Below are positions 1-12,789 of a stretch of 64,000 nucleotides of DNA, one piece after another. Under the pieces are notes generated by a model that was not told the origin of the DNA, ran no database searches, and worked only from the letters and a program-made list of their open reading frames with translations. A program made the translations under genes and the position numbers. The DNA is taken from positions 11,364,001 through 11,428,000 of the forward strand of contig NW_027475130.1 of NCBI RefSeq assembly GCF_051020985.1, written 5' to 3'. Numbering within the stretch: the stretch's first letter is position 1; every line of letters begins with the position of its first letter. The stretch is from Nomia melanderi (taxonomy: Eukaryota; Arthropoda; Insecta; Hymenoptera; Halictidae).

Positions 1-110
1 GACGGTCGTTTTCTCGGCCCCTGCTGCTCCGAGGTCGTTCCCGCTGCACAGATTCATGCGCCAGGGCCTCCTGCAGATAATTCACTTTGGTTTATTGCGC
101 TATCTCTATT
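1..110 (+). repeat. Partial monomer, end of HOR-13 unit M13
   Basis: The window opens inside a monomer. These 110 bases equal 2276-2385 and 4551-4660, including the CTGCTGCTCC variant and the TCTCTATTAGC tail. A further HOR-13 copy therefore lies immediately to the left of the window. Confidence 0.95.
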
Positions 111-2385
111 AGCACCCGAGATATCACCAGATATATATTGGATTTTCCCTTGACCCTGAGAGTCCGGCCCCATGAGACTGTGGTTTTCTCGGCCCCTGGT
201 GGTCCGAGGTCGTTCCCGCTGCACAGGTTCATGCGCCAGGGCCTCCTACAGACAATGCACTTTGATTTATTGCGCTATCTGTAATAGCACCCGAGATATC
301 ACCAGATATATATTGGATTTTTCACTGACCCTGAGCGTCCGGCTCCATGAGACGGTCGTTTTCTCGGCCCCTGGTGGTCCGAGGTCGTTCCCGCTGCACA
401 GGTTCATGCGCCAGGGCCTCCTACAGACAATGCACTTTGATTTATTGCGCTATCTGTAATAGCACCCGAGATATCACCAGATCTATATTGGATTTTCCCC
501 TGACCCTGAGTATCCGGCCCCATGAGACTGTGGTTTTTTCGGCCCCTGGTGGTCCGAGGTCGTTCCCGCTGCACAGATTCATGCGCCAGGGCCTCCTGCA
601 GATAATTCACTATGGTTTATTGCGCTATCTGTAATAGCACCCGAGATATCACCAGACATATATTGGATTTTCCCCTGACCCTGAGTGTCCGGCCCCATGA
701 GACGGTCGTTTTCTCGGCCCCTGGTGGTCTGAGGTCGTTCCCGCTGCACAGGTTCATGCGCCAGGGCCTCCTACAGACAATGCACTTTGATTTATTGCGC
801 TATCTGTAATAGCACCCGAGATATCACCAGGTATATACTGGATTTTCCCCAGACCCTGAGTGCCCGGCCCCATGAGACGGTGGTTTTCTCGGCCCCTGGT
901 GGTCCGAGGTCGTTCCCGCTGCACAGATGCATGCGCCAGGGCCTCCTGCAGATAATTCACTTTGGTTTATTGCGCTATCTCTAATAGCACCCGAGATATC
1001 ACCAGATATATATTGGATTTTCCCCTGACCCTGAGAGTCCGGCCCCATGAGACTGTGGTTTTCTCGGCCCCTGGTGGCCCGAGGTCGTTCCCGCTGCACA
1101 GATTCATGCGCCAGGGCCTCCTACAGACGATGCACTTTGATTTATTGCGCTATCTGTAATAGCACCCGAGATATCACCGGATATATATTGGATTTTTCCC
1201 AGACCCTGAGTGTCCGGCCCCATGAGACAGTGGTTGACTCGGCCCCTGGGGGTCCGAGGTCGTTCCCGCTGCACAGATTCATGCACCATGGCCTCCTACA
1301 GACAATGTACTTTGATTTATTGCGCTATCTGTAATAGCACCCGAGATATCACCAGATATATATTGGATTTTCCCCTGACCCTGAGTGTCCGGCCCCATGA
1401 GACTGTGGTTTTCTCGGCCCCTGGTGGTTGAGGTCGTTGCCGCTGCACAGGTTCATGCGCCAGGGCCTCCTACAGACAATGCCCTTTGATTTATTGCGCT
1501 ATCTGTAATAGCACCCGAGATATCACCAGACATATATTGGATTTTCCCCTGACCCTGAGTGTCCGGCCCCATGAGACTGTGGTTTTCACGGCCCCTGGTG
1601 GTCCGAGGTCGTTCCCGCTGCACAGATTCATGCGCCAGGGCCTCCTACAGACAATGCACTTTGATTTATTGCGCTATCTGTAATAGCACCCAAGATATCA
1701 CGAGATATATATTGGATTTTACCCGGACCCTGAGTGTCCGGCCCCATGAGGCGGTGGTTGTCTCGGCCCCTGGAGGTCCGAGGACGTTCCCGCTGCACAG
1801 ATTCATGCGCCAGGGCCTCCTACAGACAATGCACTTTGATTTATTGCGCTATCTGTAATAGCACCCGAGATATCACCAGATATATATTGGATTTTACCCT
1901 GACCCTGAGTGTCCGGCCCCATGAGACGGTGGTTGTCTCGGCCCCTGGAGGTACGAGGACGTCCCCGCTTGCACAGATTCATGCGCCAGGGCATCCTGCA
2001 GATAATTTACTTTGGTTTATTGCGCTATCTCTAATAGCACCCGAGATATCACCAGATATATACTGGATTTTCCCCTGACCCTGAGTGTCCGGCCCCATGA
2101 GACTGTGGTTTTCTCGGCCCCTGGTGGTCCGAGGTCGTTCCCGCTGCTCAGATTCATCCGCCAGGGCCTCCTACAGACAATGCACTTTGATTTATTGCGC
2201 TATCTCTAATAGCACCCGAGATATCTCCAGGTATATATTGGATTTTTCACTGACCCTGAGTGTCCGGCCCCATGAGACGGTCGTTTTCTCGGCCCCTGCT
2301 GCTCCGAGGTCGTTCCCGCTGCACAGATTCATGCGCCAGGGCCTCCTGCAGATAATTCACTTTGGTTTATTGCGCTATCTCTATT
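111..2385 (+). repeat. 13-monomer higher-order repeat (HOR-13), copy 1
   Basis: Thirteen distinguishable monomers start at 111, 286, 461, 636, 811, 986, 1161, 1336, 1510, 1685, 1860, 2036 and 2211. Diagnostic variants include GATCTATAT in M3, AGGTATATACTGG in M5, GTTGACTCGG with ATGCACCATGG in M7, GGTTGAGG in M8, CGAGATATATATTGG after CCAAGATATCA in M10, CGCTTGCAC in M11 and CTGCTGCTCC in M13. M8 is 174 bp and M11 is 176 bp, so the unit is exactly 2275 bp. The next copy follows directly, with only about four base differences that I could find. Confidence 0.95.
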
Positions 2386-4660
2386 AGCACCCGAGATATC
2401 ACCAGATATATATTGGATTTTCCCTTGACCCTGAGAGTCCGGCCCCATGAGACTGTGGTTTTCTCGGCCCCTGGTGGTCCGAGGTCGTTCCCGCTGCACA
2501 GGTTCATGCGCCAGGGCCTCCTACAGACAATGCACTTTGATTTATTGCGCTATCTGTAATAGCACCCGAGATATCACCAGATATATATTGGATTTTTCAC
2601 TGACCCTGAGCGTCCGGCCCCATGAGACGGTCGTTTTCTCGGCCCCTGGTGGTCCGAGGTCGTTCCCGCTGCACAGGTTCATGCGCCAGGGCCTCCTACA
2701 GACAATGCACTTTGATTTATTGCGCTATCTGTAATAGCACCCGAGATATCACCAGATCTATATTGGATTTTCCCCTGACCCTGAGTATCCGGCCCCATGA
2801 GACTGTGGTTTTTTCGGCCCCTGGTGGTCCGAGGTCGTTCCCGCTGCACAGATTCATGCGCCAGGGCCTCCTGCAGATAATTCACTATGGTTTATTGCGC
2901 TATCTGTAATAGCACCCGAGATATCACCAGACATATATTGGATTTTCCCCTGACCCTGAGTGTCCGGCCCCATGAGACGGTCGTTTTCTCGGCCCCTGGT
3001 GGTCCGAGGTCGTTCCCGCTGCACAGGTTCATGCGCCAGGGCCTCCTACAGACAATGCACTTTGATTTATTGCGCTATCTGTAATAGCACCCGAGATATC
3101 ACCAGGTATATACTGGATTTTCCCCAGACCCTGAGTGCCCGGCCCCATGAGACGGTGGTTTTCTCGGCCCCTGGTGGTCCGAGGTCGTTCCCGCTGCACA
3201 GATGCATGCGCCAGGGCCTCCTGCAGATAATTCACTTTGGTTTATTGCGCTATCTCTAATAGCACCCGAGATATCACCAGATATATATTGGATTTTCCCC
3301 TGACCCTGAGAGTCCGGCCCCATGAGACTGTGGTTTTCTCGGCCCCTGGTGGCCCGAGGTCGTTCCCGCTGCACAGATTCATGCGCCAGGGCCTCCTACA
3401 GACGATGCACTTTGATTTATTGCGCTATCTGTAATAGCACCCGAGATATCACCGGATATATATTGGATTTTTCCCAGACCCTGAGTGTCCGGCCCCATGA
3501 GACAGTGGTTGACTCGGCCCCTGGGGGTCCGAGGTCGTTCCCGCTGCACAGATTCATGCACCATGGCCTCCTACAGACAATGTACTTTGATTTATTGCGC
3601 TATCTGTAATAGCACCCGAGATATCACCAGATATATATTGGATTTTCCCCTGACCCTGAGTGTCCGGCCCCATGAGACTGTGGTTTTCTCGGCCCCTGGT
3701 GGTTGAGGTCGTTGCCGCTGCACAGGTTCATGCGCCAGGGCCTCCTACAGACAATGCCCTTTGATTTATTGCGCTATCTGTAATAGCACCCGAGATATCA
3801 CCAGACATATATTGGATTTTCCCCTGACCCTGAGTGTCCGGCCCCATGAGACTGTGGTTTTCACGGCCCCTGGTGGTCCGAGGTCGTTCCCGCTGCACAG
3901 ATTCATGCGCCAGGGCCTCCTACAGACAATGCACTTTGATTTATTGCGCTATCTGTAATAGCACCCAAGATATCACGAGATATATATTGGATTTTACCCG
4001 GACCCTGAGTGTCCGGCCCCATGAGGCGGTGGTTGTCTCGGCCCCTGGAGGTCCGAGGACGTTCCCGCTGCACAGATTCATGCGCCAGGGCCTCCTACAG
4101 ACAATGCACTTTGATTTATTGCGCTATCTGTAATAGCACCCGAGATATCACCAGATATATATTGGATTTTACCCTGACCCTGAGTGTCCGGCCCCATGAG
4201 ACGGTGGTTGTCTCGGCCCCTGGAGGTACGAGGACGTCCCCGCTTGCACAGATTCATGCGCCAGGGCATCCTGCAGATAATTCACTTTGGTTTATTGCGC
4301 TATCTCTAATAGCACCCGAGATATCACCAGATATATACTGGATTTTCCCCTGACCCTGAGTGTCCGGCCCCATGAGACTGTGGTTTTCTCGGCCCCTGGT
4401 GGTCCGAGGTCGTTCCCGCTGCTCAGATTCATCCGCCAGGGCCTCCTACAGACAATGCACTTTGATTTATTGCGCTATCTCTAATAGCACCCGAGATATC
4501 TCCAGATATATATTGGATTTTTCACTGACCCTGAGTGTCCGGCCCCATGAGACGGTCGTTTTCTCGGCCCCTGCTGCTCCGAGGTCGTTCCCGCTGCACA
4601 GATTCATGCGCCAGGGCCTCCTGCAGATAATTCACTTTGGTTTATTGCGCTATCTCTATT
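2386..4660 (+). repeat. 13-monomer higher-order repeat (HOR-13), copy 2
   Basis: Repeats 111-2385 at an offset of 2275 bp with the same order of diagnostic variants. The differences I noticed are single bases: GGCTCC (copy 1, near 333) against GGCCCC, GGTCTGAGG (near 728) against GGTCCGAGG, ATAATTTAC (near 2003) against ATAATTCAC, and CAGGTATAT (near 2230) against CAGATATAT. This near identity points to recent duplication or strong homogenisation. Confidence 0.95.
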
Positions 4661-6234
4661 AGCACCCGAGATATCACCAGATATATATTGGATTTTCCCT
4701 TGACCCTGAGAGTCCGGCCCCATGAGACTGTGGTTTTCTCGGCCCCTGGTGGTCCGAGGTCGTTCCCGCTGCACAGGTTCATGCGCCAGGGCCTCCTACA
4801 GACAATGCACTTTGATTTATTGCGCTATCTGTAATAGCACCCGAGATATCACCAGATATATATTGGATTTTTCACTGACCCTGAGCGTCCGGCCCCATGA
4901 GACGGTCGTTTTCTCGGCCCCTGGTGGTCCGAGGTCGTTCCCGCTGCACAGGTTCATGCGCCAGGGCCTCCTACAGACAATGCACTTTGATTTATTGTGC
5001 TATCTGTAATAGCACCCGAGATATCACCAGATCTATATTGGATTTTCCCCTGACCCTGAGTATCCGGCCCCATGAGACTGTGGTTTTTTCGGCCCCTGGT
5101 GGTCCGAGGTCGTTCCCGCTGCACAGATTCATGCGCCAGGGCCTCCTGCAGATAATTCACTATGGTTTATTGCGCTATCTGTAATAGCACCCGAGATATC
5201 ACCAGACATATATTGGATTTTCCCCTGACCCTGAGTGTCCGGCCCCATGAGACGGTCGTTTTCTCGGCCCCTGGTGGTCCGAGGTCGTTCCCGCTGCACA
5301 GGTTCATGCGCCAGGGCCTCCTACAGACAATGCACTTTGATTTATTGCGCTATCTGTAATAGCACCCGAGATATCACCAGGTATATACTGGATTTTCCCC
5401 AGACCCTGAGTGCCCGGCCCCATGAGACGGTGGTTTTCTCGGCCCCTGGTGGTCCGAGGTCGTTGCCGCTTCACAGATTCATGCGCCAGGGCCTCTTACA
5501 GACAATGCACTTTGATTTATTGCGCTATCTGTAATAGCACCCGAGATATCACCAGATATATATTGGATTTTCCCCTGACCCTGACTGTCCGGCCCCATGA
5601 GACGGTGGTTGTCTCGGCCCCTGGTGGTCCTAGGTCGTTCCCGCTGCACAGATTCATGCGCCAAGGCCTCCTACAGACAATGCACTTTGATTTATTGCGC
5701 TATCTGTAATAGCACCCGAGATATCACCAGATATATATTGGATTTTCCCCTGACCCTGAGTGTCCGGCCCCATGAGACGGTGGTTGTCTCGGCCCCTGGT
5801 GGTCCTAGGTCGTTCCCGCTGCACAGATTCATGCGCCAGGGCCTCCTACAGACGATGCACTTTGATTTATTGCGCTATCTGTAATAGCACCCGAGATATC
5901 ACCGGATATATATTGGATTTTTCCCAGACCCTGAGTGTCCGGCCCCATGAGACAGTGGTTGACTCGGCCCCTGGGGGTCCGAGGTCGTTCCCGCTGCACA
6001 GATTCATGCACCATGGCCTCCTACAGACAATGTACTTTGATTTATTGCGCTATCTGTAATAGCACCCGAGATATCACCAGATATATATTGGATTTTCCCC
6101 TGACCCTGAGTGTCCGGCCCCATGAGACTGTGGTTTTCTCGGCCCCTGGTGGTTGAGGTCGTTGCCGCTGCACAGGTTCATGCGCCAGGGCCTCCTACAG
6201 ACAATGCCCTTTGATTTATTGCGCTATCTGTAAT
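4661..6234 (+). repeat. HOR-13 copy 3, rearranged and truncated
   Basis: M1 to M5 follow copy 1 at offset 4550 up to about 5463. The sequence then switches to a different M5 end (CGTTGCCGCTTCACAG) and an additional monomer (5536-5710) with GTTGTCTCGG and GGTCCTAGG. From about 5850 it rejoins copy 1 inside M6 at offset 4725, exactly one monomer further on, and continues through M7 (5886-6060) and M8 (6061-6234). M9 to M13 are not present in order. The clean HOR ends here. Confidence 0.9.
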
Positions 6235-7986
6235 AGCACCCGAGATATCACCAGATATATATTGGATTTTCCCCTGACCCTGAGTGTCCGGCCCCATGAG
6301 ACGGTGGTTGTCTCGGCCCCTGGAGGTCCGACGACGTTCCCGCTTGCACAGATTCATGCGCCAGGGCATCCTGCAGATAATTCACTTTGGTTTATTGCGC
6401 TATCTCTAATAGCACCCGAGATATCACCAGATATATACTGGATTTTCCCCTGACCCTGAGTGTCCGGCCCCATGAGACGGTGGTTGTCTCGGCCCCTGGA
6501 GGTCCGACGACGTTCCCGCTTGCACAGATTCATGCGCCAGGGCATCCTACAGACAATGCACTTTGATTTATTGCGCTATCTGTAATAGCACCCGAGATAT
6601 CACCAGATCTATATTGGATTTTCCCCAGACCCTGAGTGCCCGGCCCCATGAGACGGTGGTTTTCTCGGCCCCTGGTGGTCCGAGGTCGTTGCCGCTTCAC
6701 AGATTCATGCGCCAGGGCCTCTTACAGACAATGCACTTTGATTTATTGCGCTATCTGTAATAGCACCCGAGATATCACCAGATATATATTGGATTTTCCC
6801 CTGACCCTGAGTGTCCGGCCCCATGAGACTGTGGTTTTCTCGGCCCCTGGTGGTCCGAGGTCGTTCCCGCTGCACAGATTCATCCGCCAGGGCCTCCTAC
6901 AGACAATGCACTTTGATTTATTGCGCTATCTGTAATAGCACCCGAGATATCACCAGATCTATATTGGATTTTCCCCTGACCCTGAGTGTGCGGCCCCATG
7001 AGACTGTGGTTTTCTCGGCCCCTGGTGGTCCGAGGTCGTTGCCGCTGCACAGGTTCATGCGCCAGGGCCTCCTACAGACAATGCCCTTTGATTTATTGCG
7101 CTATCTGTAATAGCACCCGAGATATCACCAGATATATATTGGATTTTTCACTGACCCTGAGCGTCCGGCCCCATGCGACGGTCGTTTTCTCGGCCCCTGG
7201 TGGTCCGAGGTCGTTCCCGCTGCACAGGTTCATGCGCCAGGGCCTCCTACAGACAATGCACTTTGATTTATTGCGCTATCTGTAATAGCACCCGAGATAT
7301 CACCAGATATATATTGGATATTTCCCTCACTCTGAGTGTCCAGCCCCATGAGACGGTGGTTTTCTCGGCCCCTGGTGGTCCGAGGTCGTTCCCGCTGCAC
7401 AGATGCATGCGCCAGGGCCTCCTGCAGATAATTCACTTTGGTTTATTGCGCTATCTGTAATAGCACCAGAGATATCACCAGATATATATTGGATATTCCC
7501 CTGACCCTGAGTGTCCGGCCCCATGAGACGGTGGTTGTCTCGGCCCCTGGTGGTCCGAGGTCGTTCCCGCTGCACAGATTCATGCGCCATGGCCTCCTAC
7601 AGACAAAGCACTTTGATTTATGGCGCTATCTGTAATAGCACCCGAGATATCACCAGATATATATTGGATTTTTCACTGACCCTGAGTGTGCGGCCCCATG
7701 AGACGGTGTTTTTCTCGGACCCTGGTGGTCCGAGGTCGTTCCCGCTGCACAGATTCATGCGCCAGGGCCTCCTGCAGATAATACACTTTGATTTATTGCG
7801 CTATCTGTAATAGCACCAGAGATATCACCAGATATATATTGGATTTTCCGCTGACCCTGAGTGTCCGGCCCCATGAGACGGTGGTTGTCTCGGCCCCTGG
7901 TGGTCCGAGGTCGTTCCCGCTTCACAGATTCATGCGCCTGGGCATCCTGCAGATAATTCACTTTGGTTTATTGCGCTATCTCTAAT
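6235..7986 (+). repeat. Mixed monomers beyond the HOR-13 edge
   Basis: Ten monomers with no long periodicity. Two adjacent 176-bp copies at 6235-6410 and 6411-6586 share GGAGGTCCGACGACG and the inserted T in CGCTTGCAC, so they look like a local doublet. Monomers with CGTTGCCGCTTCACAG repeat the variant seen near 5463. Around 7300-7960 there are unusual copies: GGATATTTCCCTCACTCTGAG, GACAAAGCAC, TTTATGGCGC and GGCATCCTGCAG. No gene is visible. Confidence 0.85.
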
Positions 7987-9060
7987 AGCACCCGAGATAT
8001 CACCAGATATATATTGGATTTTCCCCTGACCCTGAGTGTCCGGCCCCATGAGACTGTGGTTTTCTCGGCCCCTGGTGGTCCGAGGTCGTTCCCGCTGCAC
8101 AGATTCATGCGCCAGGGCCTCCTACAGACAATGCACTTTGATTTATTGCGCTATCTGTAATAGCACCCAAGATATCACCAGATATATATTGGATTTTACC
8201 CGGACCCTGAGTGTCCGGCCCCATGAGACGGTGGTTGTCTCGGCCCCTGGAGGTCCGAGGACGTTCCCGCTGCACAGATTCATACGCCAGGGCCTCCTAC
8301 AGACAATGCACTTTGATTTATTGCGCTATCTGTAATAGCACCCGAGATATCACCAGATATATACTGGATTTTCCCCTGACCCTGAGTGTCCGGCCCCATG
8401 AGACTGTGGTTTTCTCGGCCCCTGGTGGTCCGAGGTCGTTCCCGCTGCAGAGGTTCATGCGCCAGGGCCTCCTACAGACAATGCACTTTGATTTATTGCG
8501 CTATCTGTAATAGCACCCGAGATATCACCAGATATATATTGGATTTTTCACTGACCCTGAGCGTCCGGCCCCATGAGACGGTCGTTTTCTCGGCCCCTGG
8601 TGGTCCGAGGTCGTTCCCGCTGCACAGGTTCATGCGCCAGGGCCTCCTACAGACAATGCACTTTGATTTATTGCGCTATCTGTAATAGCACCCGAGATAT
8701 CACCAGATCTATATTGGATTTTCCCCTGACCCTGAGTATCCGGCCCCATGAGACTGTGGTTTTTTCGGCCCCTGGTGGTCCGAGGTCGTTCCCGCTGCAC
8801 AGATTCATGCGCCAGGGCCTCCTGCAGATAATTCACTATGGTTTATTGCGCTATCTGTAATAGCACCCGAGATATCACCAGACATATATTGGATTTTCCC
8901 CTGACCCTGAGTGTCCGACCCCATGAGACGATCGTTTTCTCGGCCCCTGGTGGTCCGAGGTCGTTCCCGCTGCACAGGTTCATGCGCCAGGGCCTCCTAC
9001 AGACAATGCACTTTGATTTATTGCGCTATCTGTAATAGCACCCGAGATATCACCAGGTAT
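7987..9060 (+). repeat. Shortened reprise of HOR-13
   Basis: Monomers starting at 7987, 8162, 8337, 8512, 8687, 8862 and 9037 carry the markers of M9, M10, M12/M1 (a mixture), M2, M3, M4 and the start of M5. The second (CCCGGACCC and GGAGGTCCGAGGACG) matches 1685 onward at offset 6477; those from 8512 match 286 onward at offset 8226. The middle of the unit is thus deleted. The match is lost inside the M5-like copy after AGGTATATACTGG. Confidence 0.8.
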
Positions 9061-10375
9061 ATACTGGATTTTCCCCTGACACTGAGTGTCCGGCCCCATG
9101 AGACTGTGGTTTTCTCGGCCCCTGGTGGTCCGAGGTCGTTCCCCTTGCACAGATTCATGCGCCAGGGCCTCCTGCAGATAATTCACTTTGATTTATTGCG
9201 CTATCTGTAATAGCACCCGAGATATCACCAGATAGATATTGGATTTTTCACTGACCCTAAGTGTCCGGCCCCTCGGGACGGTGGTTTTCTCGGCCCCTGG
9301 TGGTCCGAGGTCGTTCCCGCTGCACAGATTCATGCGCCAGGGCCTCCTACAGACAATGCACTTTGATTTATTGCGCTATCTGTAATAGCACCCAAGATAT
9401 CACCAGATAAATATTGGATTTTCCACTGACCCTGAGTGTCCGGCCCCATGAGACGGTGGTTTTCTCGGCCCCTGATGGTCCGAGGTCGTTCCCGCTGGCC
9501 ACATTTATGCGCCAGGGCCTCCTACAGACAATGCACTTTGATTTATTGCGCTATCTGTAATAGCACCAGAGATATCACCAGATATATATTGGATTTTCCC
9601 CTGACCCTGAGTGTCCGGCACCTTGAGACTGTCGTTTTCTCGGCCCCTGGTGGTCCGAGGTCGTTCCCGTTGCACAGATTCATGCGCCAGGGCCTCCTGC
9701 AGATAATTCACCTTGGTTTATTGCGCTATCTCTAATAGCACCCGAGATATCACCAGATATATAATGGATTTTCCCCTGACCCTGAGTGTGCGGCCCCATG
9801 AGACTGTAGTTTTCTCGGCCCCTGGTGGTCCTAGGCCGTTCCCGCTGCACAGATTCATGCGCCAGGGCCTCCTACAGACAATGCACTTTGATTTATTGCG
9901 TTATCTGTAATAGCACCCGAGATATCTCCACATATATATTGGATATTTCCCTGGCCCAAAGTGTCCGGCCCCCTCGAGACGGTGCTTTCCTCGGCCCCTG
10001 GTGGTCCGAGGTCGTTCCCGCTGCACAGCTTCAGGCGCGAGGGCCTCCTGCAGATAACTCACTTTGGTTTATTGCGCTATCTCTAATAGCACCCGAGATA
10101 TCACCAGATATATATTGGATTTTTCCCTGACCCTGAGTGTCCGGCCCCATGAGACGGTGGTTTTCTCGGCCCCTGGTGGTACGAGGTCGTTCCCGCTGCA
10201 CAGATTCATGCGCCAGGGCCTCCTGCAGATAATTCACTTTGGTTTATTGCGCTATCTCTAATAGCGCCCGAGATATCAACAGATATATATTGGATTTTTC
10301 CCTGACCCTGAGTGTCCGGCCCCATGAGACTGCGGTTTTCTCGGCCCCTGGTGGTCCGAGGTCGTTCCCGCTGCA
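9061..10375 (+). repeat. Block E, copy 1
   Basis: Its core, from 9212, has a recognisable monomer order: AGATAGATATTGG with CCCCTCGGGACGG; CAGATAAATATTGG with GCTGGCCACATTTATG; CCTTGAGACTGTCG; GACTGTAG with GGTCCTAGG; then a 176-bp copy with CCCCCTCGAGACGG and CAGCTTCAGGCG. The core returns at 14289 (offset 5077) and 22864. This copy has its own changes, such as CATATATAATGG, GGCCGTTCCC and TATCTCCACATATA. It diverges from copy 2 near 10375. Confidence 0.8.
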
Positions 10376-12789
10376 CAGATTCATGCGCCAGGGCCTCCTA
10401 CAGACAATGCACTTTGATTTATTGCGCTATCTGTAATAGCACCCGAGATATCACCAGATCTATATTGAATTTTCCCCTGACCCTGAGTATCCGGCCCCAT
10501 GAGACTGTGGTTTTTTCGGCCCCTGGTGGTCCGAGGTCGTTCCCGCTGCACACATTCATGCGCCAGGGCCTCCTGCAGATAATTCACTTTGGTTTACTGC
10601 GCTATCACTAATAGCACCCGAGATATCATCAGATATATATTGGATTTTCCCCTGACCCTGAGTGTCCGGCCCCATGAGACTGTGGTTTTCTCGGCCCCTG
10701 GTGGTCCGAGGTCGTTGCCGCTGCACAGATTCATCCGCCAGGGACTCCTACAGACAATGCCCTTTGATTTATTGCGCTATCTGTAATAGCACCCGAGATA
10801 TCACCAGATATATATTGGATTTTTCACTGACCCTGAGCGTCCGGCCCCATGAGACGGTCGTTTTCTCGGCCCCTGGTGGTCCGAGGTCGTTCCCGCTGCA
10901 CAGGTTCATGCGCCAGGGCCTCCTACAGACAATGCACTTTGATTTATTGGGCTATCTGTAATAGCACCCGAGATATCACCAGATCTATATTGGATTTTTC
11001 CCTGACCCTGAGTGTCCGGCCCCATGAGACTGTGGTTTTCTCGGCCCCTGGTGGTCCGAGGTCGTTGCCGCTGCACACGTTCATGCGCCAGGGCCTCCTA
11101 CAGACAATGCACTTTGATTTATTGCGTTATCTGTAATAGCACCCGAGATATCACCACATATATATTGGATTTTTCCCTGGCCCAGAGTGTCCGGCCCCCT
11201 CGAGACGGTGCTTTCCTCGGCCCCTGGTGGTCCGAGGTCGTTCCCGCTGCACAGCTTCAGGCGCCAGGGCCTCCTGCAGATAACTCACTTTGGTTTATTG
11301 CGCTATCTCTAATAGCACCCGAGATATCACCAGATATATATTGGATTTTTCCCTGACCCTGAGTGTCCGGCCCCATGAGACGGTGGTTTTCTCGGCCCCT
11401 GGTGGTCCGAGGTCGTTCCCGCTGCACAGATTTATGCGCCAGGGCCTCCTACAGACAATGCACTTTGATTTATTTCGCTATCTGTAATAGGACCGGAGAT
11501 ATCACCAGATATATATTGGATTTTCCCCAGACCCTGAATGTCCGGCCGCATGAGACTGTAGTTTTATCGGCCCCTGGTGGTCCGAGGTCGTTCCCGCTGC
11601 ACAGATTCATGCGCCAGGGCCTCCTACAGACAATGCACTTTGATTTATTGCGCTATCTGTAATAGCACCCGAGATATCACCAGATATATATTGGATTTTT
11701 CCCTGACCCTGAGTGTCCGGCCCCATGAGACTGTTGTTTTTTCGACCCCTGGTGGTCCGAGGTCGTTACCGTTGCACAGATTCATGCGCCAGGGCCTCCT
11801 GTAGATAATTCACTTTGGTTTATTGCGCTATCTCTAATAGCACCCGAGATATCAACAGATATATACTGGATTTTCCCCTGACCCTGAGTGTCCGGCCCCA
11901 TGAGACTGTGGTTTTTTCGGCCCCTGGTGGTCCGAGGTCGTTCCCGCTGCACAGATTCATGCGCCAGGGCCTCCTGCAGAGAATTCACTTTGGTTTATTG
12001 CGCTATCTCTAATAGCACTCGAGATATCACCAGATATAAACTGGATTTTCCCCTGACCCTGAGTGTCCGGCCCCATGAGACTGTGGTTTTCTCGGCCCCT
12101 GGTGGTCCGAGGTCGTTCCCGCTGCACAGATTCATGCGCCAGGGCCTCCTACAGACAATGCACTTTGATTTATTGCGCTATCTGTAATAGCACCCGAGAT
12201 ATCACCAGATATATATTGGATTTTTCCCTGACCCTGAGTGTCCGGCCCCATGAGACCGTGGATGTCTCGGCCCCTGATGGTCCGAGATCGTTCCCGCTGC
12301 ACAGATTCATGCGCCAGGGCCTCCTGCAGACAATTCACTTTGGTTTATTGCGCTATCTCTAATAGCACCCGAGATATCACCAGATATATATTGGATTTTT
12401 CCCCGACCCTGAGTGTCCGGCCCCATGAGACGGTGGTTTTCTCGGCCGCTGGTGGTCCGAGGTCGTTCCCGCTGGCCAGATTCATGCGCCAGGGCCTCCT
12501 ACAGACAATGCACTATGATTTATTGCGCTATCTGTAATAGCACCCGAGATATCACCAGATCTATATTGGATTTTCCCCTGACCCTGAGTATCCGGCCCCA
12601 TGAGACTGTGGTTTTCTCGGCCCCTGGTGGTCCGAGGTCGTTCCCGTTGCACAGATTCATGCGCCAGGGCCTCCTGCAGATAATTCACTTTGGTTTATTG
12701 CGCTATCTCTAATAGCACCCGAGATATCACCAGATATATATTGGATTTTTCACTGACCCTGAGCGTCCGGCCCCATGAGACGGTCGTTT
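10376..12789 (+). repeat. Mixed monomers, 10.4-12.8 kb
   Basis: About 14 monomers drawn from several subfamilies with no long internal period. It contains a second CCCCCTCGAGACGG copy with CAGCTTCAGGCG (around 11190-11260), a monomer with TATTTCGCTATCTGTAATAGGACCGGAG (11470-11500, also near 15850 and 24250), one with GAGACCGTGGATGTCTCGG (near 12250), and the first GCTGGCCAGATTC monomer (near 12473). The 12413-12712 stretch is repeated at 13463-13762, six monomers later (offset 1050). Confidence 0.8.
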
